Assembly (NCBI RefSeq): GCF_037975245.1 | Contig: NC_092568.1 | Coordinates: forward strand, 33,822,501 to 33,886,500 | DNA length: 64,000 bases | Direction of reading: 5' to 3' | DNA from: Apostichopus japonicus | Lineage: Eukaryota; Echinodermata; Holothuroidea; Aspidochirotida; Stichopodidae | Notes under the pieces: model-generated | The model's database searches: none | What the model was told of the DNA's origin: nothing | What the model saw: the letters and a program-made list of their open reading frames with translations, nothing else | Made by a program: the position numbers and the translations under genes | Part shown: positions 11,936 through 25,800 of the stretch, piece after piece | Layout of the letters: each line of letters starts with the position of its first letter | How positions within the stretch are numbered: the stretch's first letter is position 1

Positions 11936-14900
11936 CGGCCACAGTGGCATTCCACTAGAACCTGCGGTAGTGGCCAAAGTCTCTGGATGATCATCAATGC
12001 TGATGGATTATATTTTAAGGTCTGGTAAATACATTTTAGGAAGGGTTAATTTATTCATGCATGCAAAATGTAGTCAGTGTTATATTGCTTCAACCTGTGC
12101 TAGTTCTTCCCACCTGCCATTTTGTCAGAGGCTTTAACTGAGTTAATTTATGTTTCATATTCAGTACGCATGTATGCCGGGTCTCGTTACTAACCAGCTT
12201 GGGTGCAATAAAAGAGTCTATGGTAGCATACCAGAAACAGTATTTTGCCACTGTACAGTAACATACATGGACCAATCTTGCTTAAATAGCATTTTCCAAA
12301 ATATACATAATTATGATCTGACTTTTCGCAGCTTTTTGTTGGATGGAAAATCCACTTTGCGGAAGCAAATATATTCCGCATCCTTCTTCCCTAATCTGCA
12401 CCTCTCGCCTCCACCCATTGTTTGGGAGATTTGTAAAGGAAGAGTACATAGTAGACCATGATATCTACATATTGAAGATGTATAAATTGCATAAAATTTG
12501 TATAAATATGAAGGACATTTTTTTCCGTATATAATATAATATGGCACTGCTTAGACTTAGTAAGTTCGCAAGTGGGTATGTGTGTGATCATTATTACTTA
12601 ACACTTACACAAGTTTCACCAAAAACTTAGGTAAAAAAAAAAAAAACAAGGTAACATTCATGCAAAAGCTCTTTTTTATACATTTCAAAATATGAATTCA
12701 TAATTTAATACTGTATATTACTCTGCTGTTCAAGCATTACTATCATATATTGTATGTTATACGAGTTATATTTTGAACTGTTTTTCCCTCTCAATTAAAA
12801 GTATTTGGATGCATTCTTTATGTCTCTTGTGTTTAGAAGTTGTTTAAATATGAATGCTGCAAGTCAGTTTCACTTTATTTACCTGCATGTAACTGAAATT
12901 TCACATGTACTGTGCAATATAATGATCATCTCGCAGATTTTAGCATCATAAAAGACGACAACTCTAATGCCATTTTAAACTGTAGATATGCATATTCATA
13001 AGCTCATGCAAGTAGTAGTTAAACTAGGGGCCTGGTGACTAAAAAGGAAATTAATTACCACCCATCTGTAGCTAGCAGTGGGCTGATGGAGTGGTTACAT
13101 GTGCAGCCAGTAGAGTGCCAGATATAAACACCCAAGCCCTACCGAGTTTGGGCTAACCTTTGGAGGCCCAATTTCTGAAGTAATTGTTGAATCAGGACCC
13201 AGTTCCTATTTGGAATGCTACTGGATTATATACCAAATCATAAAGTTGTACATTATGACATGTTAGTTAGTAAAATGTAATTATGTACTTATATTTTGCG
13301 TATGAATTGTACGTAGAAGATTAGTATCATTTGTAATGAATTATAAGTATGCACATTGTATTTTAGCATGATGATTGTGTAATTTCTACTACACGATTAT
13401 ATAAAAACTTACGCCATCATATGACACTTACAGTAAATCATGTTCTACTTGTATAAAATACTGTTTTGCACCAGGATCATTCAACATGGGCCTATTCATG
13501 TTTCATATTGGTAAATAATAATAATAATAATATTGTTTTATAGTATCACCTAAAGCAAATTAGCATCTAGGTAGCCGTTTCTCAGCTCATACGCAACTCG
13601 GACGAAATTTGATACTGACCTTTGCATTCATACATTTTATTTTGCACTATCCAAACGTTGTCAGTTTAATTCTGCCAAACTATTACTGGTCAGCAATCTG
13701 TTGCAATTGTTTTGCTGCAAACTTGTAAAAATGGCCATGTTTATTATTAACTCATGTCAACAGTATTATACTGTGACCTTAATATAGACTTTGATTCAGG
13801 TTTCTTCAACTTAAGTATCAATATTTTGAAACTGATTATCGGCTGTATCCAGGCCAAGATTTTAGTTAAATTTCTTGTACATTTGCAAATTTGACAATAC
13901 TTTTCAAACAAGGCTGCATTGAAAGGTCAACCAGCTCAGATACATATTTTAACAGTCAGCAATTCAATCTTTTTTCACTTCCTTTTTCTTTGGGGGGGGG
14001 GGGTGGGGCGGGGGAGGTTATGTTCTTCAGTCTGTACTGTCATCATTAGAATGAAACACTACCGCCACCAAATATGCTAGGAATATCCATAATGGTCACT
14101 AATAAGTACTTGATGTCACTTTTCTGTCACTTTCAACATGGTTTCTCACAGAAGAATTACTTTGTATAATTTCACCATCCTTTATATGTCATGGAATAAT
14201 TTTGAGGTTCAGATTCTCCTAGGAGGTATCTTTGGACATTATATCCATTTTGTATTTTAATTTGTATTCCAAGATTTTATTTGAGACAACTCATAGCTGT
14301 ACTTTGCATAGATTTCTAACTGTACGTCATGCTGCAAAACACTATGTACTTTTTACACATAATTGGAGACCTCTCAACCCGACGAAGAGATCTATTTTGT
14401 GCGGTTATGTCTATATGGTTGTTATTTGATTGTCATGCTTCAAAATTTGCAACATTAGAAGTTTAAATATGCCTCAATTCATTTGTGTCTGGTTCAATTT
14501 TGACTTCCTACAGATGAAGCAGATTAAATTAGCAGGTACCTAATCTTGTGGAATATGGTAAGGTACCAGCAATTTTAGATGTGAAATGGAACATTTTGAG
14601 GCATATTTAGCTAGGTCTTTCAATATGTCTGCATGCAAGGTTGTGTTTAATGTTTACTTTGAACTTTTTGTGTGGATTTGGAAAAGTGCAGGGGGGGGGG
14701 AGGGTTACCCCTTGCATCTGCAGCTGACACCACTTCTCTAATGGGTACCCTCACTACTGTGACTATGTGTCAGTGGCTATGAAACACATGGTAAAATCTC
14801 CATTTTGGAACAAATGCTCTTTTCTTTATCCAATACCTTTCCCTAATTTTTGTCCTGTTTTGTTTTTTTCAGTAACTAACTACTCTTGGTAGCAAGCTTC

Positions 14901-15600
14901 ATTTATAAATCATTTCGGTTTTAACTCATCTGCAATCTTTTTGGTAAATGCTGCTATCAAGCTCAAAGTTGCTAATGTGTATAGAATTATACTGTATGGA
15001 CTTTTTTTTAAAATATACTTCCTAATATTTACAAACTGCTTGCATAGGTTGGAAACAACCTTTCACTTCATCTCTGAAAGTGTAATCTGCTTCTTACAGT
15101 GCCTTTCTAGTTTTAAGTTTCTGGGTGTAAGCATGTTTTATTGGGCATTACATTCTGTCTTTATTATTTAATTATTTATTCTTTTAAAAATGAATACAAA
15201 TAAAGATTAAAATTACTTAATATACAATGTGGTCTTTTCATTTTTATTAATGAGTTATGATACATATTTGTCTTCATTCAGTAGGGGCAACAACAAAGAA
15301 ACGTTGGAAATATATAACAAATGAATCAAGGTGAAAGCTATTGATTTAAATCTTTCAAAACTTCTATAAATTCTTTACAGGATAGAAACTATAAGCATTA
15401 CATTTTTCTGCTACTAGTATTTTATTACATTCAAGGGTGCAGAGTTTAATGGTCAGTTATATATATTATTCGCACAGTAGAGACACATAGTAGAGACACA
15501 CTCGCTAGAGAGGAATATTTACAGTAGGGCAAAGAGCATGATAAGAAAGAAAAATTCTTACATCTTCCTTGTTCATTATTAATCAATAACTAAATATTGA
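11936..15600. other. 3' flank / intergenic, SLC35A-like to AK7 side
   Basis: Presumed 3' UTR and spacer of the SLC35A-like gene, AT-rich. It contains AATAAA at 12207-12212 and 15199-15204, an (ATA)n microsatellite near 13516-13531, a long G-run cluster at 13992-14017 and another near 14691-14701. No coding exon is supported. Confidence 0.5.
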
Positions 15601-15604
15601 ATCA

Positions 15605-15990
15605 TGAACTGAACACACTGAGGGTGTCATCAAACTTCACAATGTGTGTTTTGTCAGTGAAAATACAAGGAAATTCTCATGAGGTTAATTATGTAATTTA
15701 ATTTTGTAATTTAAGAGATAAAATACTACAATAAAAAAACACTTTCTTGGATTATGAAGCACAGGAATATTTAGGGATTGTAATATACTCTACCAAAGAT
15801 CATAATCTCTCTATTACAATTCACATCGGTTGTAACAAATGCCTGTCAACCGATAGTGATTACTGGTGAAAATTTGAGACTATTTTGGAAATAAATGTTT
15901 CCTGAAAATGCAGAAGTTATCAAACTGCACAGCTTGTGTTCTGTCACTGAATAGAATTATGAAGGATTCTCTTGAGGTTACTTATGTAAA
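15605..15990. repeat. Diverged two-copy direct repeat, about 290-bp spacing
   Basis: The stretch 'gtcatcaaacttcacaatgtgtgttttgtcagtga...tctcatgaggttaattatgta' near 15625-15695 recurs as 'ttatcaaactgcacagcttgtgttctgtcactga...tctcttgaggttacttatgta' near 15918-15988. It is an old local duplication between the convergent SLC35A-like and AK7 genes, with no coding content. Confidence 0.6.
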
Positions 15991-16886
15991 TGAAGAAAAA
16001 CCATACAACAATGAATGAATTCAAGTATAAAACACTTTTAGTAAATTCAGTATAAATTCACTTTTATTGGATAGCTTCAAATGTATCAGCTATGTTCATA
16101 TATGGGAAGTCTCATATCCTGTGGTTATTATTCATAACAATGTGTGTACAAAGGCTGGCGCTTTCATCTTTATTCAGTCAACCTGCGGATTGTTACGGAA
16201 CAGATACTCGGCCTGTGAGTAAATCGGAAAAAGGACATTGGTTAGATTATTTGATGCAGATTTTTAAACACTGAATTATCACAGTAATATTTATTGTAGT
16301 ACATGAAAATGGGAATTTAAACGTTTAATTCGCATCAACTGTTTATAATTCAGTCATCAAATAATGCATTTTGTTTGTCTATTTTAATTTGGTAAACAAA
16401 GTAAATAAAAATATGTAAAAGGTAATAAAACATTAAATCTATCACAGAATGGCAAAATTTACAAATGTATTGACATTTTACTATTACAGAAAAGGGGGGG
16501 GGGGTGGTGATGGTGGGGGGACATGATAAGGAATACATTTCACAGATAATTTGACAACTAAGAAAGACTCAATTTTCTCGGTGACAAATTTGCCTGCATT
16601 GTATGTATCTACGGGTGATAAAGGTAGCAGGGTCTCTAAGTGAACACAAATTTTGTCAATTTGATCCAAACCACATGACCAACCACAATATGCTGTTTTA
16701 TTCATTTTTAAATTCAAAAGAGATTTCATTATTGCTATCCTCCATGGATAGCATGTTGGTATCTCCCTTTGGAAGTGACAAAAACACCAAATTTAACCAA
16801 CCCAGCTACATATTGGCTATTCTACAATATATGTATATAGTATAAAAAGAGAAAAGAAGAAAAAAAAAGAAGTAAACCCATTGGGT

Positions 16887-19800
16887 TTATTCACTGACCA
16901 TGTAATCAATAGCATCATCTGGTCTGACTTTACAGCACTCTATCAGACCTTGGGTCAGGGTTGGCATGACATGTTTCATAAGATAATTTCTTAAAGGGAT
17001 TGCTTGATTTTCCAAAAGTTCAAGCTCTTGCCTCTTCACTTCATCTAGTCTGTTTTCCTACAATGAGCAAACAAAATTTCCGATTTTATCAACTGACAAA
17101 TGTTCATATTAGCTGATCTCTTACTTAACATCTGTGCCACTTGATAACACTCAAGAAACCTTCGAGATATGCAGATAGCATATCAAAATACCCTACAAAA
17201 ATATTTTAGCCAAATTCATATTTGTTCAGACACAACAGTTAAAGCTCCCTTTAAAGTTTCTTTCTTTGCTAGAAGCCCTTTACAACCATTAGCAGATCCA
17301 TGGCTCCAGTTCAGGCTACCACTGTAGTTTTGCTTCAGTTTTGATAAGATTTATGACAACAACCTGTGTTAAATTTTCTTTCCTTACGTTTAAACAGACT
17401 AGAGTGAAATCATTGCATTTCATGTTTGAACTGAAACATTTCCAATGATTTTTCTTGACTTAATTTGTCATGTTAGTGTAACATCTGCCATCAAACTTCA
17501 TCGTTACAGTTATTTCAGACACCCACCCATTCTTTCATCGTGACTGTTATTTCAGACACCCACCCATTCTTTCATCGTTACTGCTATTTCAGACACCCAC
17601 CCACCCATTCTTTAATCGTTACTGTTATTTCAGACACCCACCCATTCTTTCATCGTTACTGTTATTTCAGACACCCACCCATTCTTTCATCGTTACTGTT
17701 ATTTCAGACACCCACCCATTCTTTCATCGTTACTGTTATTTCAGACACCCACCCATTCTTTCATCATTACTGTTATTTCAGACACCCACCCATTCTTTCA
17801 TCGTTACTGTTTTTTCAGCCACCCACACATTCTTTCATGGTTACTGTTATTTCAGACCCTCACCCATTCTTTCATCGTTACTGCTAGTTCAGACACCCAC
17901 CCACCCATTCTTTAATCGTTACTGTTATTTCAGACACCCACCCATTCTTTCATCGTTACTGTTATTTCAGACACCCACCCATTCTTTCATCGTTACTGTT
18001 ATTTCAGACACCCACCCATTCTTTCATCGTTACTGTTATTTCAGACACCCACCCATTCTTTCATCGTTACTGTTATTTCAGACACCCACCCATTCTTTCA
18101 TCGTTACTGTTATTTCAGACACCCACCCATTCTTTCATCGTTACTGTTATTTCAGACACCCACCCATTCTTTCATCATTACTGTTATTTCAGACACCCAC
18201 CCATTCTTTCATCGTTACTGTTTTTTCAGCCACCCACACATTCTTTCATGGTTACTGTTATTTCAGACCCTCACCCATTCTTTCATCGTTACTGCTAGTT
18301 CAGACACCCACCCATTCTTTCATGGTTACTGTTATTTCAGACACTCACCCATTCTTTCATCGTTACTGCTAGTTCAGACACCCACCCATTCTTTCATCCT
18401 TACTGTTATTTCAGACACCCACCCATTCTTTCATCGTTACTGTTTTTTCAGCCACCCACACATTCTTTCATGGTTACTGTTATTTCAGACCCTCACCCAT
18501 TCTTTCATCGTTACTGCTAGTTCAGACACCCACCCACCCATTCTTTAATCGTTACTGTTATTTCAGACACCCACCCATTCTTTCATCGTTACTGTTATTT
18601 CAGACACCCACCCATTCTTTCATCGTTACTGTTATTTCAGACACCCACCCATTCTTTCATCGTTACTGTTATTTCAGACACCCACCCATTCTTTCATCGT
18701 TACTGTTATTTCAGACACCCACCCATTCTTTCATCGTTACTGTTATTTCAGACACCCACCCATTCTTTCATCGTTACTGTTATTTCAGACACCCACCCAT
18801 TCTTTCATCATTACTGTTATTTCAGACACCCACCCATTCTTTCATCGTTACTGTTTTTTCAGCCACCCACACATTCTTTCATGGTTACTGTTATTTCAGA
18901 CCCTCACCCATTCTTTCATCGTTACTGCTAGTTCAGACACCCACCCATTCTTTCATGGTTACTGTTATTTCAGACACTCACCCATTCTTTCATCGTTACT
19001 GCTAGTTCAGACACCCACCCATTCTTTCATCCTTACTGTTATTTCAGACACCCACCCATTCTTTCATCGTTACTGCTAGTTCAGACACCCACCCATTCTT
19101 TCATGGTTACTGTTACTTCAGACACTCACCCATTCTTTCATCGTTACTGCTAGTTCAGACACCCACCCTTTCTTCATCGTTACTGTTATTTCGGACACCC
19201 ACCCATTCTTTCATCGTTACTGTTATTTCAGACACCCACCCATTCTTTCATGGTTACTGTAATTTTAGACACCCACCCATTCTTTCATGGTTACTGTTAT
19301 TTTAGACACCCACCAATTCTTTCATCATTACTGCTATTTGAGACACCCACCAAATCTTTCATCGTTAATGCTATTTCAGACACTCACCCATTCTTTCATC
19401 ATTACTGTTATTTCAGACACTCACCCATTCTTTCATCATTACTGCTATTTCAGACACTCACCCATTCTTTCATCCTTACTGTTATTTCAGACACCTACCC
19501 ATTCTTTCACCGTTACTGCTATTTTAGACACCCACCCATTCTTTCATGGTTACTGTTATTTCAGACACTCACCCATTCTTTCATCGTTACTGTTATTTCA
19601 GACACCAACCCATTCTTTCATCCTTACTGTTATTTCAGACAGCCACCCAATCTTCATCGTTACTGTTTTTTTCAGACACCCACCCATTCTTTCATCGTTA
19701 CTGTTATTTCAGACACTCACCCATTCTTTCATCATTACTGTTATTTCAGACACCCACCCATTCTTTCATGGTTACTGTTATTTTAGACACCCACCCATTC

Positions 19801-22800
19801 TTTCTCTCGTTCTTCTCGCATCTTAGCTTCTGCTTCTTCTTTCCTCTCTCTTTCCTCTTTCTCCTCTTCCTCCTTCTTCAATCTCTTCTCCGTCTCGGTT
19901 CTCTCCGCCTCTGCCAGTTCCTCTGGGGTGGGTCCATAGTTCCTCGGTTCTCCCATGATCTTGATGATCTGTTCTGCGATGTTTGTATTCTTTTCTTCTG
20001 TCTCCTTGGTAATATCTGACAGATTTTGATAGACAAAATTGGATAAAATTTATAGGTAATATGCACAGATCTATCAATAGGTACAAAGGAAGTATTTAAG
20101 AATTAGGAAGAATATGTGTATGATGAAAAAAGATGCAACACTTGGTGAACAAGCTGGAACAACAAAAAAACACCTTCAAAGTTAAATGGCCTGGCCTGAA
20201 AAGAGCTAAGAATTTTTTCTGAAATGGTCAAACCTTCCCCCAGTAGTGGATGGCTGCATGACATGTAATTGTTTCACTATAACACTTGCATACAGAATAA
20301 TCTAATATACAATTGTACACTCACTTTTGCACATGCTATTTTGGTACAGTCAATTTCTGGTTCCTAACTATTTTATATGATTTAGTGTGGTGAATAGGAC
20401 TCTTTGGCATTGCTTCAATTCTTATTTAAAATACGTTATTACGTCACCTGTTTTGTTTTCAATACAGTCAGTCTAATGTTGCACCCTGAGCTCTTTACAT
20501 CTACTCTTGCCTTCTATAAAGTCTTATCTTCCATCAGAGGACTAATTAATTACAGAAGTTCTGGAAATACCCCCCTATATTCAGTGTCTCTCTGACTGTG
20601 CTGTCACACTTCAAGTCAAAGTCGGTAAGGATAAATAATTAATTGCAAATAGACTTAGATACACAAACAAATTAATTCAATTTGGGCCTTTCTATATATC
20701 TCCAGGAAATTTGAGATGAATATCATCATGCATCTTCTAGTCAATCAATTCCAAAAATCTCACCGATATGTTGAGGGTGGATCTCAAGCTCGTCAAAGTA
20801 ATTCAGTACAGTGTTATCCTCTTCGTTAAGGCTTCTAAAGTCAGCCAGGCGTCTGGTCAGGCCTGCTTCAGTGTTGTGAGTGCCGGCCACCACTTGCTCG
20901 GGCAGGTTCATGACCCTCTGTTTTAAGAAATCATCTGGAGCTTCTAACGAGAGGACCACCTCGGGCATTGTTCCCTTATCGTAAACAGGAATTTTACTAT
21001 TCTCCTCCTGTTCCTCTTCGTCATCGGCTAAGTATGTAAAAAACAACATAGATGTTATTGTCAGGTATAAGAAATGAATAAAAAAACAAGGTATGTTCTC
21101 ATAATGCGGGTAGCAATTTAAGGAAAGAATGGTCAGAAAGGGAAAAATGAATGAAGTAAATTTTCATATTACATCATCTTAAACAGATTAATTATAAATT
21201 AAGCTTTAACGAGATCTTGATGTAAATACCAAATTTACACAGGAGAACTGATCTACATGAATGAGTTGACTATATCGAGGATTTGAAGTGATTGGCTGAT
21301 TACAGAGCTAGATCAACTGACGTGTGGATTCACACTGATGGGAACAGGTTGATTGAGGTTATTATATGTAACATAACAAACCGTTTATCAATAATACAGC
21401 AAATGGATTGGTGTTTTTAACTACGTATCTTTGCTCAACAGATCGAGCGACATGCGACCAACTTAATTGATCCCTGTCGGGTATTGGGAGAGAATGGTAG
21501 ATAAAAATCGCCTGGCACCTGCTTATTTTAACTCCATGCCGACTCATTAATTTCAATGAACCAGTCTGTATCCAATTTGAATTCTTAAAGATAAGACCTA
21601 CCAGCAAACAATTCCTTGGCTTGTTCCAAGGTCTTTGGATATCCATCCAGAATGAATCCTTGGTTCTGACAAGGCATAGAGTGCAGTTTGTCACGGTAGA
21701 AGCGGATGATATATTGGTTTTCAATCCTCCCTTTGGGGGGGAAAAAAAAAAGAACAAATATAATAATTCGGTCAAACATTTTTGTTTTTCATTTTCTATA
21801 TATAAAGTTTTTTTACCCCCTTTTTTATTTATCTTGTTTCATTTATACTGGACTGTGGTCTATTAAAATGTATAACAGAAGTGTTTAAGAACACACATGC
21901 TTATCACAATCAAACATGTACTATACAATCCACATATGCTAGTAATTACTGTGTCACTTATGTATTTGGATTACAACCACATTGGAATATGTGGTCGACA
22001 GTCGTAGTCATCATATTATCAAAATTCAAATTTACATTACTACGTTCATTCAGTCGTCCTCAGTGGTTCTGTCTCACCTTAAATGAAGCATAATACACAA
22101 GCCATATCAAAAGCAGTTGCTTAGATTTGGTTGTGACAAATTTCTGCTACCACATCTACATTGGCCACAAGGATCACACCAACTTATTTGATGTCATTTG
22201 CTCCCATTTTCAAACTTATCTAGTATACACTATTTCAGATCTTAGTATTGTATATATTAGGAGTTGTCGACACAACATGACCAGAGAGAAAGTTTTAAAG
22301 AGGAGGAATGGCACTTACGATAGCAACATGACCAATGTGGTCTTCAATGATTACTATAGATTCCATTAACTTTTACAGAGGAGGAGGAGGGGTTCTTTAA
22401 CAGAGGGGTTCTTTTATGGAGGAGAAGGGGTTCTTACAATAAGCAACCCAACCAATGTTGTCTTCAATGGTTACTATTGATTCCATTCACTTTTACAGAG
22501 GAGGAGGGGTTCTTTTACAGAGGAGCAGGGGTTTCTTTGACAGAGCAGAATGGGTTCTTTTACAGAGAATAAGGGTTCCTTTACACAGGAGGAGGGGTTC
22601 TTACAATAGCAACCGGACCAAGGTGGTCTTCTTTAATGCTTTTACCATTGTTTGATTCTTTGCTTTCATTGATAGAATCTAAGAGTTCTTGATCTTCCTG
22701 AGCTTTCCCATCATCGTCTTCATTCTCATCTGCATCTGCTCGTGCGGCACTCTTCTCCTGTAGGAAGAAACATTTGACAAATGACCCTGTTTTGTCTCCT

Positions 22801-25800
22801 CATCACAAACGTTTTTGTTCTCAAAAACAATGTTTTTAATTGTTTATTCCAGGTATGATTACATTTTTCTTTGTAAAGTTTTACACATAGCTATGTACAG
22901 AAAGGAGCAAAAAACAGGTGATAATATAAAATGGAATCACCTAAAATCACAAATTAGCTTTAACGGTTAAAAAAACAATTGTGAAATTGAACTGAATTAG
23001 CTAAGTTTAATAATTAATAGATAAACAACTACAAGAAAAAATACAAATAAAGAGTCCCTCTCTCCCTACCCCCTGAAAGGAAGCAAGCATTACAACAAAT
23101 ACAACGTTCTGTGACACTTCTCAAGCTTTGGTCCCTGTAACATCACCAACACCTTGCAGAAACAACTATCATTGACTGCTTTTAAACTTTTATTTCAGTT
23201 TCTGAATAAACAACAGCTATAGAAATGACTGGTCACTTGTTAAATTACCGACAGAGGAGTATCAAGCTTCTAAACTTACCAGATTTGCGATAGCTTCATC
23301 GATCACATCTTTGATCTTGATGTGATGTAATTTATAGTGCTTGCAAAGAGCAGCAACAATGGAGGACTTCCCTGATGCTGGTGGACCAAGAACACAAGCT
23401 CTCATAGGCTGATTTGTAAAAGAAAGATGAAGATACAGTCAAAAGAGGGAAGAAAAAATATATAGATTAAAGCAGTGACATGTGATGTACATGAAAACAA
23501 ATATTACTTTATTGTGCTTTCTATAGGTAGATGTTTGCCTACAGTGTAGAAATCAGGGTGGGATTACATCTGCTGTTTCAAGCAACAGTGCTTTGATATA
23601 TCTTGTACCAGCTGTTTTCAAAGTTATTATGCTATATTTGTTATGTTATAATAAAGTTTGAATGAGGGAATATATTTCTGACCAAACATTGTTATCCGAA
23701 GACTGATCACGTTTGAAGTTTGAGATATTAAGTTTCTCTCAGATGACTTGAGACAAACAAGCAAATCTCTATCTGACCACTATAGCCTTTTTATCACAAT
23801 TTTTATTTTCTTGAAGAGAAAACAACTAAACGTCACGATAAAATTTGTAATTTCATTCATTTTCTCTTCCTCCATGCAGATTGGCTTGAAAGACAAAAAT
23901 GCACAGCTGTGGTCAAACTTTGGACTATTATGTTACTGTCTTCATCAGAGTTGTAGTTTTCAAATAGACATAGCCATAGGGGGAAATCATTTAGTTGGGT
24001 GATGTTGTAAATACACAAGTGCACGTTGAAGGGATAAAAAAAAAACCGAGATGGTTCTGATACCGTTTTTTACCACTCCGCATAAAGTGCGTAAGAAGAC
24101 ACAGAAAATACTACGATAATTAAGATCCTTGAAGTTGTAATTACAAGAGCCGAATAAAAGAAGAGAATAAAGATAAAATACACGACTCGTGTCCCTATAA
24201 CATTCGTAAAAAACGCCAGAACAGTGAATAAAAGATCATCGAACTCTGCACTAGAAACGTGATTACTGTAAGTAGATTATATGTAGCTTACTACGTACTG
24301 TTCGCTATGTGATTATAGGCCTTATCGTCTTTCGTGAAACTAATCTACGGTGAACGTAAACACTGTGTGCAACATCGCGTTAGTGTAACGTTTATAGGTC
24401 AGTTGTAAACAGCGTGTTTTATTGTAGGCCCGTTGCGTGATACATGGAACTCTGTGGTATATGGCCTGAATAAAGAGTACAATATGGCCGATAATTCGGG
24501 AAAGGAACAAGCCACATTGCCCGACATTGGGGCCGGAGAAACTAGTATCATGGATTCCATAAACCCTGAAGATAGTGTGTCGTTAGTCAATATTGTCAAT
24601 AATCCAGATAAATTAAAGGGGCATACTGATAGTGAAGTGTCAGTGAAAACAACTGTTTCAGTGTTGTTATATAGGACAAAGCAGAAGGAAATAGAGATTG
24701 CTGCTCGTGCAGCTGCATTGAAGGAAACAAAGAAACTAGAAGAGAGAAAACGTAACCTACAAGTGGAGTATGAATTGCAAGAAGCACAAGATGAAATCCG
24801 ACATGCCCAGGAGAAGGCAGAAAGGGTTAAACAAAGAAAACAAATGGAAGAAAAGAAGTTACAGCTTGAGACTGAACAACAAGAAATTGATATGATGGCA
24901 GAACTGGAAGCAGCCAAAGCTATGTCAAGGCTACTTCAATTGCACGAAAGGCCAGAAAGTGATGTGTCTGCCAAACTTACCAAAGAGGTTGTGAAGAGCA
25001 TTGAGTTAAAATCATTTCAATACTTACCAAAGTCTGATGATGAAGCAAAGAAACATAGTGAAGGGGAAAATACTAGAATAAACCCCAATGCAAAGAAATT
25101 TGTATCCCGACAGAACATCACTGTGCCTGACAAACCTAATGACAGTGGAAAATACTTATCACCAAATAATGGTAATGAACATGCACAGTATAATCAAACA
25201 AAACCAACATATGCAGGAGTTTGTTATGGCCAACCACTTCCAGATATAACTACCAAACCAGATGACACTGTCAACACTGGTATTTCAATGGCTACCCTTT
25301 TGAATAAAATTGTTGACCATCAAAGGGAATCTGCCCTCCCTTCGCCACGACTGGATCCATTTGACGGGAGTGACCTCTTGTCATTTACACCGTTCATAAG
25401 AAACTTTCAGCATGTGGTGGAGGATAAAACCCAAAACCCAGCCCGGAGATTAGAGTTGTTATTAAGGTTCACCGAAGGGGAAGCACATGATCTAATTAAG
25501 GAATGCACAGCCATAGAGCCCCCAGCAAGTGGATATGAAAGGGCAAAATGGTTGTTACAGAGAAATTTTGGTCAACCCCAGGTTTTGGCGGCAGCGTACA
25601 AATCTAAGGCAGAGAGCTGGGATCATATTGCAGTGGGAGATAAGATTGCCTTAAGAAAATATGCCATATTTCTTATCAATTGTTGCAATGTACAGCAGGG
25701 TAACCCAGAAATGGATAGTATGAATGGTTATGAGTTCCTCAGAATACTTGCACAGAAATTGCCAACAGCCTTGCAACAACAATGGATTAACCAAATGGGT

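Noticed and set aside
13992-14017. G-run as functional G-quadruplex
   Set aside because: Many G- or C-runs occur across the window (also near 2269, 14691, 16494, 35377, 54835, 62697); nothing ties any of them to a gene feature.
17496-19826. Possible CRISPR-like array or repeat protein gene
   Set aside because: The repeats are contiguous without spacers, the genome is eukaryotic, and the open frames derive from the minisatellite.
24433-24483. Upstream 17-codon extension of the gag-pol frame
   Set aside because: It begins with TTG, not ATG; the first ATG in frame is at 24484.
24399-24917. 172-codon minus-strand frame rich in Ser and Cys
   Set aside because: Shadow of the coiled-coil-coding region of the retrotransposon polyprotein.
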